Origin: Flammula alnicola
Taxonomy: Eukaryota; Basidiomycota; Agaricomycetes; Agaricales; Strophariaceae
Assembly (NCBI GenBank): GCA_015499995.1
Contig: JADNRV010000003.1
Location: 930,001 to 994,000, forward strand
DNA: 64,000 nucleotides
Direction of reading: 5' to 3'
Part shown: positions 36,559-46,898 of the stretch, piece by piece
How the letters are laid out: every line of letters starts with the position of its first letter
Numbering within the stretch: the first letter of the stretch is position 1
Notes under the pieces: model-generated
Told to the model about the DNA's origin: nothing
Seen by the model: only the letters and a program-made list of their open reading frames with translations
Database searches by the model: none
Translations under genes and position numbers: made by a program

Positions 36559-38222
36559 CACTTTTACAAGTCGGACCAACTGGTAAAAGGAAAAGATTGC
36601 GCCCGGGAAATTTGACTTGAGGCATGAGCTTTTATGGGCATGGATTCGGTTCATAAGGAGAATAGTGTCACCATACGGAACTCCCCATATCACGGTCAGG
36701 GATAGGAAGAAATGTAATGATCTTCAATACACATCTCTATCGTTATCCGCGGGGTTCTCACTTCCCGCGGTTCTACCACCTTGATTGCCTTATAGAGTCG
36801 GGTTTATACCTGTTTCGTAAAGATTTAACCGACGGGTGTTCCGCAAATATAGGCCAATCGCCACAATTTGAACTTGGTATTGATGGACATTGCACCACAA
36901 GATTGTCTCGTAAAGAAAGCTGACGGCCATAGGGGCATTCTTGAAAACAGTTTTGTGAAAAGAAACGGGCATGAACAAGTTTGTTGGACCGATGGCTATC
37001 GCTATCTTCCCGGGATCCTTGCGGCGGGACGTGACCGAGGTATTTGAGAAAATCCCTGCATAACCCCACGACAGCCTTGGGTATCTTCTACATTTCAATC
37101 AGAAGACCATATATAAGGAAACCGATATGAGGGACTGCCAGGGAAACGAGGTCAACCGGTAGGATGGGATGAGAACAAAGAGCAGTACGTGAGCAGAACA
37201 AAACTGATCCCCACAATAGAGAATATTAGAACCACAAGATTGCGGCAGGTTCGGATTGCGCCTAATATTCAGATCCATGCAATCCAAGCTGATCCCAGTG
37301 ACCATGATATGAAGTATGATAACCTGTGTGATCTAGGCTATTCTGCGTGCTGGTAATGCCGAGAGCTCCGTGTTGTCCTCGGATTGAGCAATCAATCATA
37401 TGTTTCCCTTTCATATGTACAACATGAAATCTGAGGACAAAAACATCACGGTAAGCATCTCGTGGAGTCTAGGGTCTTCTTTATTGCGGCAGCAGCTTTT
37501 TCCTAGCATCCGAAAGGAAGGCCACACAGCGACCATAATTAAGGCTGCGTACATCGCAAGAGTGAAGTAGTAGGCTAGCCAGGAAGTCAAGCAATGAATA
37601 AGGGACATGACACGCACGCTGCCGACAATTAAATTTTGTGCGAGTAGGTTTTCTAGCAACGCAGGAGATGAAAAGGACCACGAGAAGATTCGTCCAGGAC
37701 CTGCCGGCGGCCGTCATAATGATACGGCGAAACAAATAGGTTGCGACTACTGCTAAGTGTCCAAAATTCGAGAATAAAGTTAGTCAGCTGTGGGATATAC
37801 ACTGAATATGATCGCCCTGTATGACAGCCGCCTGAGTGAGCGGGATTCTTGAGATAACTCGGATGATGATGATGCCATTTCCGAGTCGGCCTTCTGGACA
37901 CTGGCCGAATCCAGGGTGTCATTGCCGCGCAATATTTATACCACTGTGAGTCTCTAGCATCATTATGGCAATTACGCACTAATTAGAACTTACTGATTTC
38001 GTCAGGATATTCTTGACGACAATGAAGCCCAACTCGGAGGGGCTACGAGTGAAACGTACAACGTGAATGTTCTGGCAGTGGTAGAGCTTGTATGCGGGAA
38101 TTTGATAGTAGTGTTTGCTTGTATTAGGAACCAAGGGTATTGGCCTGACTCTTGCAATTGACGCGTTAGTCCTTATTCAAGTTATTGTTTTAGCTGCCTA
38201 GGTTCACTTGTGTCGTCAGATT
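36559..38222. other. Gene-poor gap of 1.7 kb
   Basis: Between the acyl-CoA synthetase start and the RPB3 start I can support no gene. Several minus-strand open frames of 60-110 codons exist (36790-37098, 37099-37305, 37411-37659, 37653-37979). One, at 37411-37659, is hydrophobic (WLAYYFTLAMYAALIMVAVW) and could be a membrane segment, but the pieces do not join into a familiar protein. The stretch may hold a decayed gene or a fast-evolving lineage-specific one. The two flanking promoters must also lie here. Confidence 0.4.
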
Positions 38223-39658
38223 ATGCAAGGAGCAGAAGATCTCGAACCCACTGTCCGCATTCGCGAACTGAAGAAGGATAGGGTTAACTTTGTGTTGGGA
38301 AATGTTGACTTGGCGTGAGCTGAATGGTCCTCCATACAACATCTACGAAGCTGAAAATGCCTTGATGAAGATTTGCCAATTCTCTGCGGCGCGTCATGAT
38401 GGCGGACATTCCTACTGTCGGTTAGTAACTATGTATTTGGTTTTGGGCTCGTGGTTCTAACGTCTATTGTGATAGCAATTGACATGGTTGAAATCGCGAC
38501 GAATACCACTGTTCTGCCTGATGAATTCATCGCCCATAGGTTGGGAATGGTACCTCTTGTGAGTTCGAATTGTGACGAAGCAATGCGGTATACAAGGGTG
38601 AGTTTTCTTTTTGGGGAGGGTTCCTGCAGTTCTTGTATTCAAATCTCATAGGACTGCATATGCCTTGCTGGATGTTCTTTTTGTTCGATGATGCTAGTGC
38701 TCAACGTCGCTTGTGACGATGACAATACTATGGATGTTACAAGCAACCACCTCGAAGTTGTTCCATTTCCATCAGACAGCGACGAGCAAGACCCAGGCGA
38801 AGAGTTGTCCAAACGAGGAGAATGGTTTGGCCATCCAGTTGGAAAACGTACTTTACATCTTACATTAACTGGGACAGTACCTGACGTGAATGCTTGTTTT
38901 CAGATGAACCAGGAGTACCACCCGTTCTAATCACCAAAATTCGCAAAGGACAGGAACTCAAAATACGATGTATTGCTAAAAAGGTTGGTCTCATTTTGGC
39001 TATTACACACACCACGCTGACATTGCCGAAGGGTATCGCCAAGGAACATGCCAAATTCTCTCCATGTTCAGCCGTTTCCTTCGAATACGACCCCTACAAC
39101 AAACTTCGCCACACGACATATTGGTATGAAACGGACATCAAGGCTGAATGGCCTCTGAGTGAAAATGCCCAAGAGGAGGAAGCTCCGCGAGACGATGAAC
39201 CCTTCGATTTCAATGCTAAACCCAACAAGTTCTATTTTGAAGTCGAAACGGATGGCAGTTTGGGACCGCAAGAGGTGGTTATGAAAGTGAGAAGCATGTC
39301 GCCCGTTTCCTACTTCCATCTGACCCGTTTTTAGGGTCTGGCAGAACTACAAACCAAACTGGCCAATCTCATTCTGGGGCTCAAAAGTGGACCAGATCAT
39401 CTCGACATCTTACCTATCGAAGTACAAGGCAATGGCCATGTTCCTGCTCCTGATAATACGTGGGCCGAAAATTCTGGTACCTGGCCAGCGGCTAGTGGTG
39501 GTAGCAGTGGCAGCTGGGGCGGTCAAACCAGTCCGTCCCGTGGAGGTGCTACGAGTCAGTGGGGCCAAAGTAGCGATACGGGTGGATGGGCAGGCAGTGC
39601 AAGTGCAAGTGCAGGCTGGGGAAGTCCGACCGCAAGAGCAAACGGTTGGAATGTGTAG
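38223..39658 (+). CDS. RPB3: RNA polymerase II third-largest subunit
   Basis: Rpb3 pairs with Rpb11 to form the platform on which Pol II assembles. The ATG at 38223 gives [20 protein letters not shown], then [40 protein letters not shown] and [15 protein letters not shown], all strongly conserved. A zinc motif follows ([11 protein letters not shown]-x-C-x3-C-x2-C). The C-terminal dimerisation half contains [20 protein letters not shown] and [17 protein letters not shown]. After the conserved end there is a Gly/Ser/Trp-rich tail of about 60 residues ([13 protein letters not shown]; ending ARANGWNV), longer than in yeast. Seven or so introns; no frame problems. Confidence 0.95.
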
Positions 39659-39835
39659 TCACTTGGGTATATATAATTGCTACCTAGACAGAGCACATAT
39701 ATGACAAACAAAAAGTCTAGATGTATATGTATATAATTGATATAATTTGGTCCATTCATTGTAGATTGATGTTTTCCTATTTGTGTATCCTAGGGCGAGT
39801 TGGTCGCGATGTGCAGTATCAGAAGACCCAAATAA

Positions 39836-42800
39836 TTAAGGAGGGGGTCGCATTTCAAAGACATCTGCTGGGTGTGGAGGTCCTGGCTGTGGGATTCTTG
39901 AAGACTGTGCCCCTGTCCGACCGGTCTGAATCGTGGTATCGCCTACATTGACTTGTGACAATCCTCGCCGAGGACTGGTCATCTGCAGCTGTTGAGAGCG
40001 GGTGAGTGATTAAAAGGTCAACATTGTCACCATCCCATTACTCACTTCATCCGAATCTCCAAATACATCATCCGTATTGTCGACTTTTAGAGGGACATGT
40101 TAGTAGTATGAGGGTCTGTCCGATAATATCAGAGACATACCAATAGCTGCATTTTTATCATCCAATTTCCATCCATCGACCAGAGGACGTGGAAATTCAA
40201 TCGGCTCTGATGCCTTTTGGTGCGTTTTCCGGTCTTCGGAATCGATGATGTCCCAAGGTACTTTAGTGTAACGAGAAACTGCAGGAGGTGGGTTAGGGTC
40301 TCCGCTCGGCCCGTATATCTTAATGTCTGCCAGGATGGTTTTAAGAGCGCATATCCATTTGTTTCGGCGTTTACCTTGGGGACAAAAATCAACCAGATGG
40401 ATCAGATAAGTGCACCCCTCTGGGACTCACCCTTGAGAGCAGCCTGCTGGAAATTGCTCTTGTACTTGATGTCGGCAGAAAGTGTCATTTTAGTCTGATC
40501 AGGGAAATCTAACAAACCTCAAATTAATATAAAGTCTATCAAGCGGTGCATCAAACACACACCTGTACTTTTACATCAAAGGTAGGTTGATAGTCTCGTC
40601 TCTCTGATGTGACGAACTCAAGCATCTTTGTGCGCAATCGTTCGAGGTCTTCAAAGCTCGTCGAGTAGCTTACATCGAATGTAAATGTTTCGGACATCTA
40701 AGACATGAATAAGCCGCATGAACAGAAAGTCATCGACTGGATATACCTGTGGACTCCTGCGGATATTTTGAATGAACTATTATGATACGAATGAAGTAAA
40801 TTTAGTCCTCTCAATTTAGCTTCGCCACTGCTTACCAAAGTGTTCAGTTGACTATTCGGAGCTTGCACAACGCCAGAGTTAGCGTCAAGGAACACGTAGA
40901 GAGCAGTCGAATCTCCTTGACAGTATACGTGTCCTTGTTGAGCATAACCCTGTCGCCTACATCAAACGGATGCTTGATGAACAGGAATATAATGCTCGTT
41001 AGCACTTCCTGTAAGCTACCACCGATCAGCCAGCTGAGGCCTAACACGAGAAAGAGCATAACGTCAGTTTTGTTTTTGTTTTGGTCAGAGTGTATATTTT
41101 TGACGCACCGAGAACCAGAGTGCCTGCTCCGGTCACCAGAGTGGCAATTTGTGCTTCCTAGAGATTACAACAGAGCGCCGGTTAGTGGTGCTCAAAAAAG
41201 CAATCCGGAAAGTGCCACACCAGAGCCACGGCGATAATAAGTGCGGCTACGATGACATAGAGTGACATCAAGATATTGTCCAGCCTGCCGACGGCGCTAT
41301 CCAGGTCGCGCATGGAATTTTCGATCGACAGCTGCTCGCGATGGAATTCTCTGAGAACAAAGTTCAGAATAAGGATTTTGTGGACGTTTAACTCAACGAA
41401 ACGGAATGCCCGAGAGGGGCTTGTTGGAGAAAAATAACGCACAAGCAGGCCATCTCTATTTCGTCTCTGGATGCATCGCCATTGCCGTCCTTGTCAAACA
41501 ATGCAAATACCGCAACTGCGTCTTCTTTGGTAGGGAAAAATCGCTCGATATCTTCTACAAGGAGATATTCTGCTTTATTTTTGGCGAAAGAGTAAAAGAG
41601 GCGGCGTGCGAGCTGTCAAACATGAAAGTTGAAATGTCAGAAGAAAAAACCACATGTGGTGCCACAGAGCCATGGAGCAAGGTACATTAATGAATGACAA
41701 AGATAAAGACGCACCAAGCGTGATTTGTTGGCCGACTCGAGCGATGTTTTTATGATCGCCTGAGGAGAATTCGGCTGCAGCACAGAGCTGGGTAAAAACG
41801 AGATCCGAGATCTTCAGTCTTTGAAGAGTTGCCTCAAAAAGAGTTACATACCTTCCAGCGATCTCCGACGCAACGTTACCGAACACCGTCGCAGTGTGGT
41901 GGTTGCGAACCGAACACCATCTCTGAGCTTCTTGAAGAAACGTCGTGGATCGACGGCCAAGCCCCTGGAAGGTGGCCGGCCCGAGGTATCGCTCCGTCCT
42001 GGGATGTCCGTCGAGTGGCTGTATAGAGTGACTAGCGACCTGACGGCAAACTTTTGATCTGCGATACGGTCTGCATGGCGAAGAAATAAAGTCAGCACAA
42101 GTAAATTCCTTCGCCCTAGGGGGTTATTTCACGCACCAGCGTACGACCTCTCATGAACTTGCCGCGATCCACTGGATGGAGAACTTTTCGAATAGAAGGA
42201 CCGCAGAGCAGAGAAAGAAGGCGAAAAGGATCTTGTCTATGAGGGAGATGGCAGCTCTGCTTTTAGAGACGGGCTGGTTGGCTGAGACTGTCGGCTGATG
42301 AATATCAATGATAGGTTGGAATGTGACGTATATAGTTATCGTCCATGCGAAGAGCGCGATGTACCTTTGTTAGCAGTGGAAATTTTGAGTCAGGATCTGC
42401 ATTTATATACGAGGGAGTATTTGACCGACCTATGGAGAGCCTGCATCCAATCGATGTAGCGTCTGCTACTGACCGCCACCACGCCGATGGTGGAGCGAAT
42501 AATAGTTGGTGCGATGCGTCTGCGAGTTCGAGAAATGAGCTCAATAACGGCTACAAGAATGTAGCAGGTATAGCTCCTTACGCAATAGCAAGGCAAACCC
42601 ACCATCCTTAAAAGAAAGAAAAGAAAGGCGCGTCAGAATCTGAAAAGAGACGCGACGCCAACGCCAAGCGAACGCGACTTACCTCCCCAGAGAACAGTCA
42701 GCCAGATACTCCACCAAATTAGGCGGACGCCCCATATCTAGAAGAAAGAAAAACATGAATGATCCCATACGCAGAAGGCTTGAGACGAATGGACCCACAC

Positions 42801-43397
42801 CAGCGTTCGGAAAGAGGTCAGAGACAAGATACCGGGAATCCACAGGACGCCGAGCATGGGCACGATGAAGAGTATCCAGCGGGTGACGATCGACACGCTG
42901 ATCAAGTACGAGTACAGCTTGCCGAGCTACAGTAGACAACATCCACAATGAATCAGCTTCTCAATTCGAATTCCTGCTTTCCTTCCTTCTCAAAGATAAA
43001 GTTGTAACTCGAAATCCTTCTCTATCTTCGACCCCTTGCCCAGTCGAATTTAGGAAATCGATACACACCTTAGTGCTAGGCGCCTCTCCGTCCGGATTCA
43101 TCAGCACGGATCGCTCTGCGCCAGTCCACGCGCGTACGCACGCGAGTTGTCCAGCTCCTCATACCCCATCTCCGCGTCCTTCTTCCCCCAGCCCGGCTTG
43201 CGCAGCTTGCCACCTGACCCCCCCTCCGCCACCGCCGCTCCCCTGCCCCCTGTCGCCTGTGTCGTACGCCACTCCACCGCTGGAGGATATCCGGAGGGAA
43301 GGAGGGGCGCGTGGCCTCCGTTGGAGCCCACGTCGGCCGAGGTGTATGAGCTGTCGTTCTGGTGCTCCAGTGGCGGTCGTTGCGGTTGATAAGACAT
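39836..43397 (-). CDS. EF-hand mechanosensitive (MscS-type) ion channel, Msy1/Msy2-like
   Basis: Fungal MscS homologues sit in the ER and internal membranes and shape calcium responses to osmotic shock. The start at 43397 gives [20 protein letters not shown] and a long cytosolic leader, followed by several membrane helices (42.1-42.9 kb). [20 protein letters not shown] and [11 protein letters not shown] follow, then an EF-hand near 41460-41520 ([13 protein letters not shown]). The MscS pore block comes next: [38 protein letters not shown] and [20 protein letters not shown], then the beta domain [19 protein letters not shown]. The end is [10 protein letters not shown]. Two places need a missing base to keep the conserved frame: about 41896 and about 40896. 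Confidence 0.9.
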
Positions 43398-44140
43398 CTC
43401 GATCCCTGTCGTCGGCCTGTGCTGTCGATCCCTGTGCTGCTAATAATACGTCCACACAGTGCAGCTGATGCAAGTTGATATCCCCTTCAAATTCCTGTGT
43501 CTTTGGCGCTGCCAATGGTGCACGGGGATTCGGATAAGTAGTTCTGGTGCTAGTTCAACGGGATTGAAGACGTGGAAATTTGAGACGGCCTTGCGTCCCG
43601 AGGCGGCGATAAGTCGTGGTGCGTTCGCCTCACTAGCTAGTTTAGGAAGTTGGCAGGGAAGTCAAAACGCTTGTTTTCCAGTCGAGCGAACGGACTCGGA
43701 AGAGCGGAGGTTTGTCGTGTTTTTTTCCTAGGTTGCATGCAAGGTGCTGATTCCGAAGATCCTAGGCCCCCACGGACTCTCTCGCGGTCACGGTAGCTGT
43801 TGTCGTCCGTCCGCGTGTGTGGCTCGGAAGACTGTTCGACAGTGCAGTGATAGCCTTCCAGTAAGTATGTAAAGTTAGTCCTCGTCGCACTGGCCGGCGA
43901 TGCCTTTACGTCCGACGATTCGGATTTGCAGACGGAAGAGGTTTCCGAGTTGAGTCTAAGGAAGAGATGGTCCAAGGTTGATGATATGGAGGGTAAATCA
44001 GCATTTCGACTTTCAGTTGAGAGGTTGTGTCAATTTTGATCATGATCGTCGCGAGTGAGGCTTGGCTGTGCGGGGCGGGTAGCGACGCGCGCCAACGCCA
44101 ACGCGGGTGTCGTGCCTTGTCAGTGTCACACACATAAAAA
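43398..44140. promoter_or_regulatory. Spacer upstream of the MscS channel gene
   Basis: About 740 bases lie between the channel start and a duplicated segment. It should contain the channel promoter. Open frames here are short and featureless on both strands. Confidence 0.35.
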
Positions 44141-44652
44141 CGCAAATCTCTTGCCGTCCACCCGACCAACTGCTCCACAAGGCATTATTTGAAATCTATT
44201 TGAAATAATTGGCAATACTCCGAGGCTCGACGTCCTCGGTCCGATATCGTTCACCCTCGACGCAACGCAAGAATCTAACAAACTTGAAAGTTCACCTTCT
44301 GAACCTGAACGCAAATCTCTTGTCCACAGTTGTCCACTCGACCAACTGCATTATTTGAAATTGATTTGGCAATACAGTCGAACCCCTAGGCCTCATAACC
44401 CATACCTCTGATAACCCATAACCCCTCGTATCCCATAGGTTTTAGCGGCTACAGGCGGCTACCAAACCGAGATTTACCCCAAAATTGACCTCTCATAACC
44501 CATAACCCCCGATAACCCATAGCGTGGGCCGTCCACCGAGGGGTATGGGTTAAGAGAGGTTCGACTGTACTCCGAGGCTCGAGGCCCGAGGTCCGATATC
44601 GCTCACTCTCGACGCAACGCAAGAACTTGAAGTTCACCTTCTGAACCTTGAA
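44141..44652. repeat. Imperfect tandem duplication, second copy interrupted
   Basis: Unit A (44141-44309, 169 bases) and unit B (44310-44652) begin with the same CGCAAATCTCTTG and run in parallel through TTATTTGAAAT, TTGGCAATA, CTCCGAGGCTCGA, GTCCGATATCG, TCGACGCAACGCAAGAA and GTTCACCTTCTGAACC. Unit B is longer because a 193-base element is inserted after the TTGGCAATA string. Without it the units are nearly the same length with scattered substitutions and small indels. Confidence 0.88.
44375..44567. mobile_element. 193-bp inverted-repeat element (MITE), TA target duplication
   Basis: The element begins CAGTCGAACC and ends GGTTCGACTG, a perfect 10-base terminal inverted repeat that extends imperfectly inward. 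It is flanked on both sides by TA (44373-44374 and 44568-44569). Internally ATAACCCATA occurs four times in two close pairs (44395, 44411; 44495, 44512), plus an inverted TAACCCATA at 44544-44552, possibly transposase-binding sites. It has no coding capacity. A TA target duplication with short inverted repeats is characteristic of Tc1/mariner/pogo-type transposons, so this is probably a non-autonomous relative. The paralogous site in unit A (TTGGCAATACTCCGAGG, 44210 onward) is uninterrupted. Confidence 0.87.
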
Positions 44653-44773
44653 CTTATTACGCACACACGTTATCTACCATAAAGCATAACCTACATACAT
44701 ACATACGAATCACAATATCCAATTATTCCATTAGCGAGCAAGTCAAAGTGGGTATATATATATGAATCATCTG

Positions 44774-46308
44774 CTATCGTGTCCGAGGTGAGAGCGATCT
44801 TTTAAATACCCTAGGCGACCTGCGCGCTACAGTATTAGTACGCTGAACGGCAGAAAACACGGGCACCGCGGAGGGTGGTGCTGGAGGTGATATCAGAGAG
44901 GGATGTGCCACCGAATGTTTTTTCGGTTTAAAGATGAGCACGACGATAAGACCAAAGATGATGAGCAGCAGCAGGAATATACACTTGCGCTTGCCCGTGC
45001 TCTTCTGGTATCTATAGCTCAGTGAGTTGACGTGAGCAGATTGCTCCGCCGAGGATTTAACGAGGGAGAGCCGCACGCACCTAGTGGCCACGGTGAGCTC
45101 CTTTACCGCGTCCTGCATCTGCACGGCAGTCTGTTCGATATTATACTCGACGCTATCGAGCAGGGTTCCTTGATCGATAACGAGGACGGAGAGGTCTTTG
45201 AAGAGCTCGGCGAGCGAGGCGATCGATTTGGCGATCTCGGACAACTCGCGGTCCCTGGTGCGCAGGTCCTGCGAGGGATCTTCGAGCAGGGACTGGGACT
45301 GTGACATACTCTGCTCTCTCGTGTGCGACTAAACGGCCGAACGAAGGCGATAAGATGCGTGATAAGCTAGCAGCTAGTGAAAGGGACTAACAGCAGCGAG
45401 GATATCGTCATCTACGGCGGACATTCCGTCGGAGCCCTTGAGGGAAATAGCGCCCGAAGCGACGAGGAGATCTTGATTTTTGGTCGCATGACCTTGGAGT
45501 GCTGGCACGCGGCAAAGGGAGGAGAAGGCGAGGCGGAGGGTGGATACGCGTGACGCCATCGATAACCGGCAACGCAGGATCGGAGAGGTAAAAGTGTTCA
45601 GGTGAGGTGAAAAGAGAACAAATAATCAGACGGAAGGAGTAAAGAGAGACAAGACTGACTGTCCATGTACACGCGCTGCTTCTTGCGGAAGGAGGCAGAG
45701 AGGTCCTGACTTTTGCGGCGAGAGCACGCTGGACGTTCTTGGCAGCATGGGCCTCGTGAGCGGAGTCTGGCGGAAAGACGTGGGGTTGGGTGTTTATTCG
45801 CTGGATGAGGAGTGGCAGGTGCGAAAGTCCTGTGACGGCGAAGGATGAGTTAGTTGAATGAATAGGATTAGTGAAGATGTGATAGACTTTTGTGATGTCT
45901 GTAGTAAGAGACTCGATCTCGCGTTCTTCGTGAGAACGGTCGGAGAAGCCAGGGAGGACGTGCTTTGCGTGAAGTTTGTCGAGGGTTTGAACTGCGGCGA
46001 GGGACGAGGTGAGAGGGGAAGGGTAGGAAAGGAAGAAAGGGCGGACTGTTTGCCTGGGTCGTGGCGAGTATCTGCTCTACTTGGTCCGAGATATCGACCC
46101 TAGTAGAAGATTAGAGAAAGTCAAGAGAAAGAGAGACCGGGAAGAAAACCATTTCGGAGGGAGGCTTGGAATTGACGGCGACGTGGTTGTTGTCGATGAG
46201 GCCCTGGTGCTCGTCATTGTCGTCGTCGGGGTAGTGACGCGAAGAGGAGCGAGATTCACGGTAGGAAAGAAAGAGACCAGTGCGAGAACGATATGTGACG
46301 TTGCTCAT
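44774..46308 (-). CDS. TLG2: t-SNARE Tlg2 (syntaxin-16 family), frame interrupted
   Basis: Tlg2 is the Qa-SNARE for endosome-to-Golgi fusion. The start at 46308 gives MSNVTYRSRTGLFLSYRESR, a family hallmark and the likely Sec1/Munc18 (Vps45)-binding N-peptide. It continues with PSLPPKW, VDISDQVEQILATTQ, LDKLHAKHVLPGFSDRSHEE and REIESLTTDITK. The end has FRKKQRVYMDTLQGHATKNQ, the SNARE motif (RDRELSEIAKSIASLAELFK; DLSVLVIDQGTLLDSVEYNI) and a tail-anchor helix (FLLLLIIFGLIVVLIF). About 45 further residues follow the helix, which is long for a lumenal tail. The conserved frame breaks at about 46150-46165, 45838 and 45706; introns placed at GT-AG sites do not repair these. It is either an assembly error cluster or a decayed copy. 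Confidence 0.85.
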
Positions 46309-46397
46309 GAGGAGAGAGACCGGAAAAGGTGGGTGGCCTTGTTTGGGCCGGAAGATAAAAGCAGCGACGGAAGTTGCATATTCCATAATTCCCCACA

Positions 46398-46753
46398 ATG
46401 TGTCGTCTCCATACGTCAGTCTCTACTTTTTTCTTCTTGCAACTCGCCTGCTCACTCTTTTGCACAGCGAGGGAACCCAACATGGCTGCGGCCACTACAT
46501 TATCACCCGCAAAGTCCTCAAGGAAGACTGCTTTTCTCAGTACTGCATAAACTCGTCCTACCATGCACAAGACTGCCCCCACTGTCCAAACTGCAAGCGC
46601 GTACGTTCATCCCAACCTCATCCGTCCCCAATCTCATTCCCTCCCAAGTATTTTGACCCAGATGCAAAGGAGACGATCACCCAAAGAACTCCCGAATATT
46701 GTCGCGAGTGCGAGTACTGGTTCAAGGGTCCCGGTGCACAGCGTCGTCGCTAA
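46398..46753 (+). CDS. Small Cys/His-rich putative zinc-binding protein (84 residues)
   Basis: Joining three exons gives an 84-residue protein. MCRLHT comes from exon 1 (ATG at 46398, donor GTCAGT at 46415). EGTQHGCGHYIITRKVLKED, then CFSQYCINSSYHAQDCPHCP and NCKR, come from exon 2. Exon 3 gives YFDPDAKETITQRTPEYCRE and CEYWFKGPGAQRRR. It has ten Cys and several His in pairs (CxH, CPHCPNC, CREC), a pattern expected for a structural zinc site. It seems to match a family of short conserved proteins in agaricomycetes that I recall but cannot name; no function is known to me. The start lies only 90 bases from the divergent TLG2 start. Its frame is intact although both neighbours are interrupted. 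Confidence 0.68.
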
Positions 46754-46898
46754 CATCTTACCTTACTATCCAAATGTACTCTCTATATCTCAACTAATCT
46801 ACCACTTTACTGCAAGCCCTACAATCTCGCTCTCCACCGCCCGATACTCTGTCCGCATCAACTTTCTCCGTCTTTTTCATCCCCCCCGCTTAGCTCCA

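Noticed and set aside
44690..44770. Possible terminator or hairpin in the AT-rich run after TLG2
   Set aside because: TATATATA and CATACATA tracts are common near fungal 3' ends; no stable hairpin is evident.
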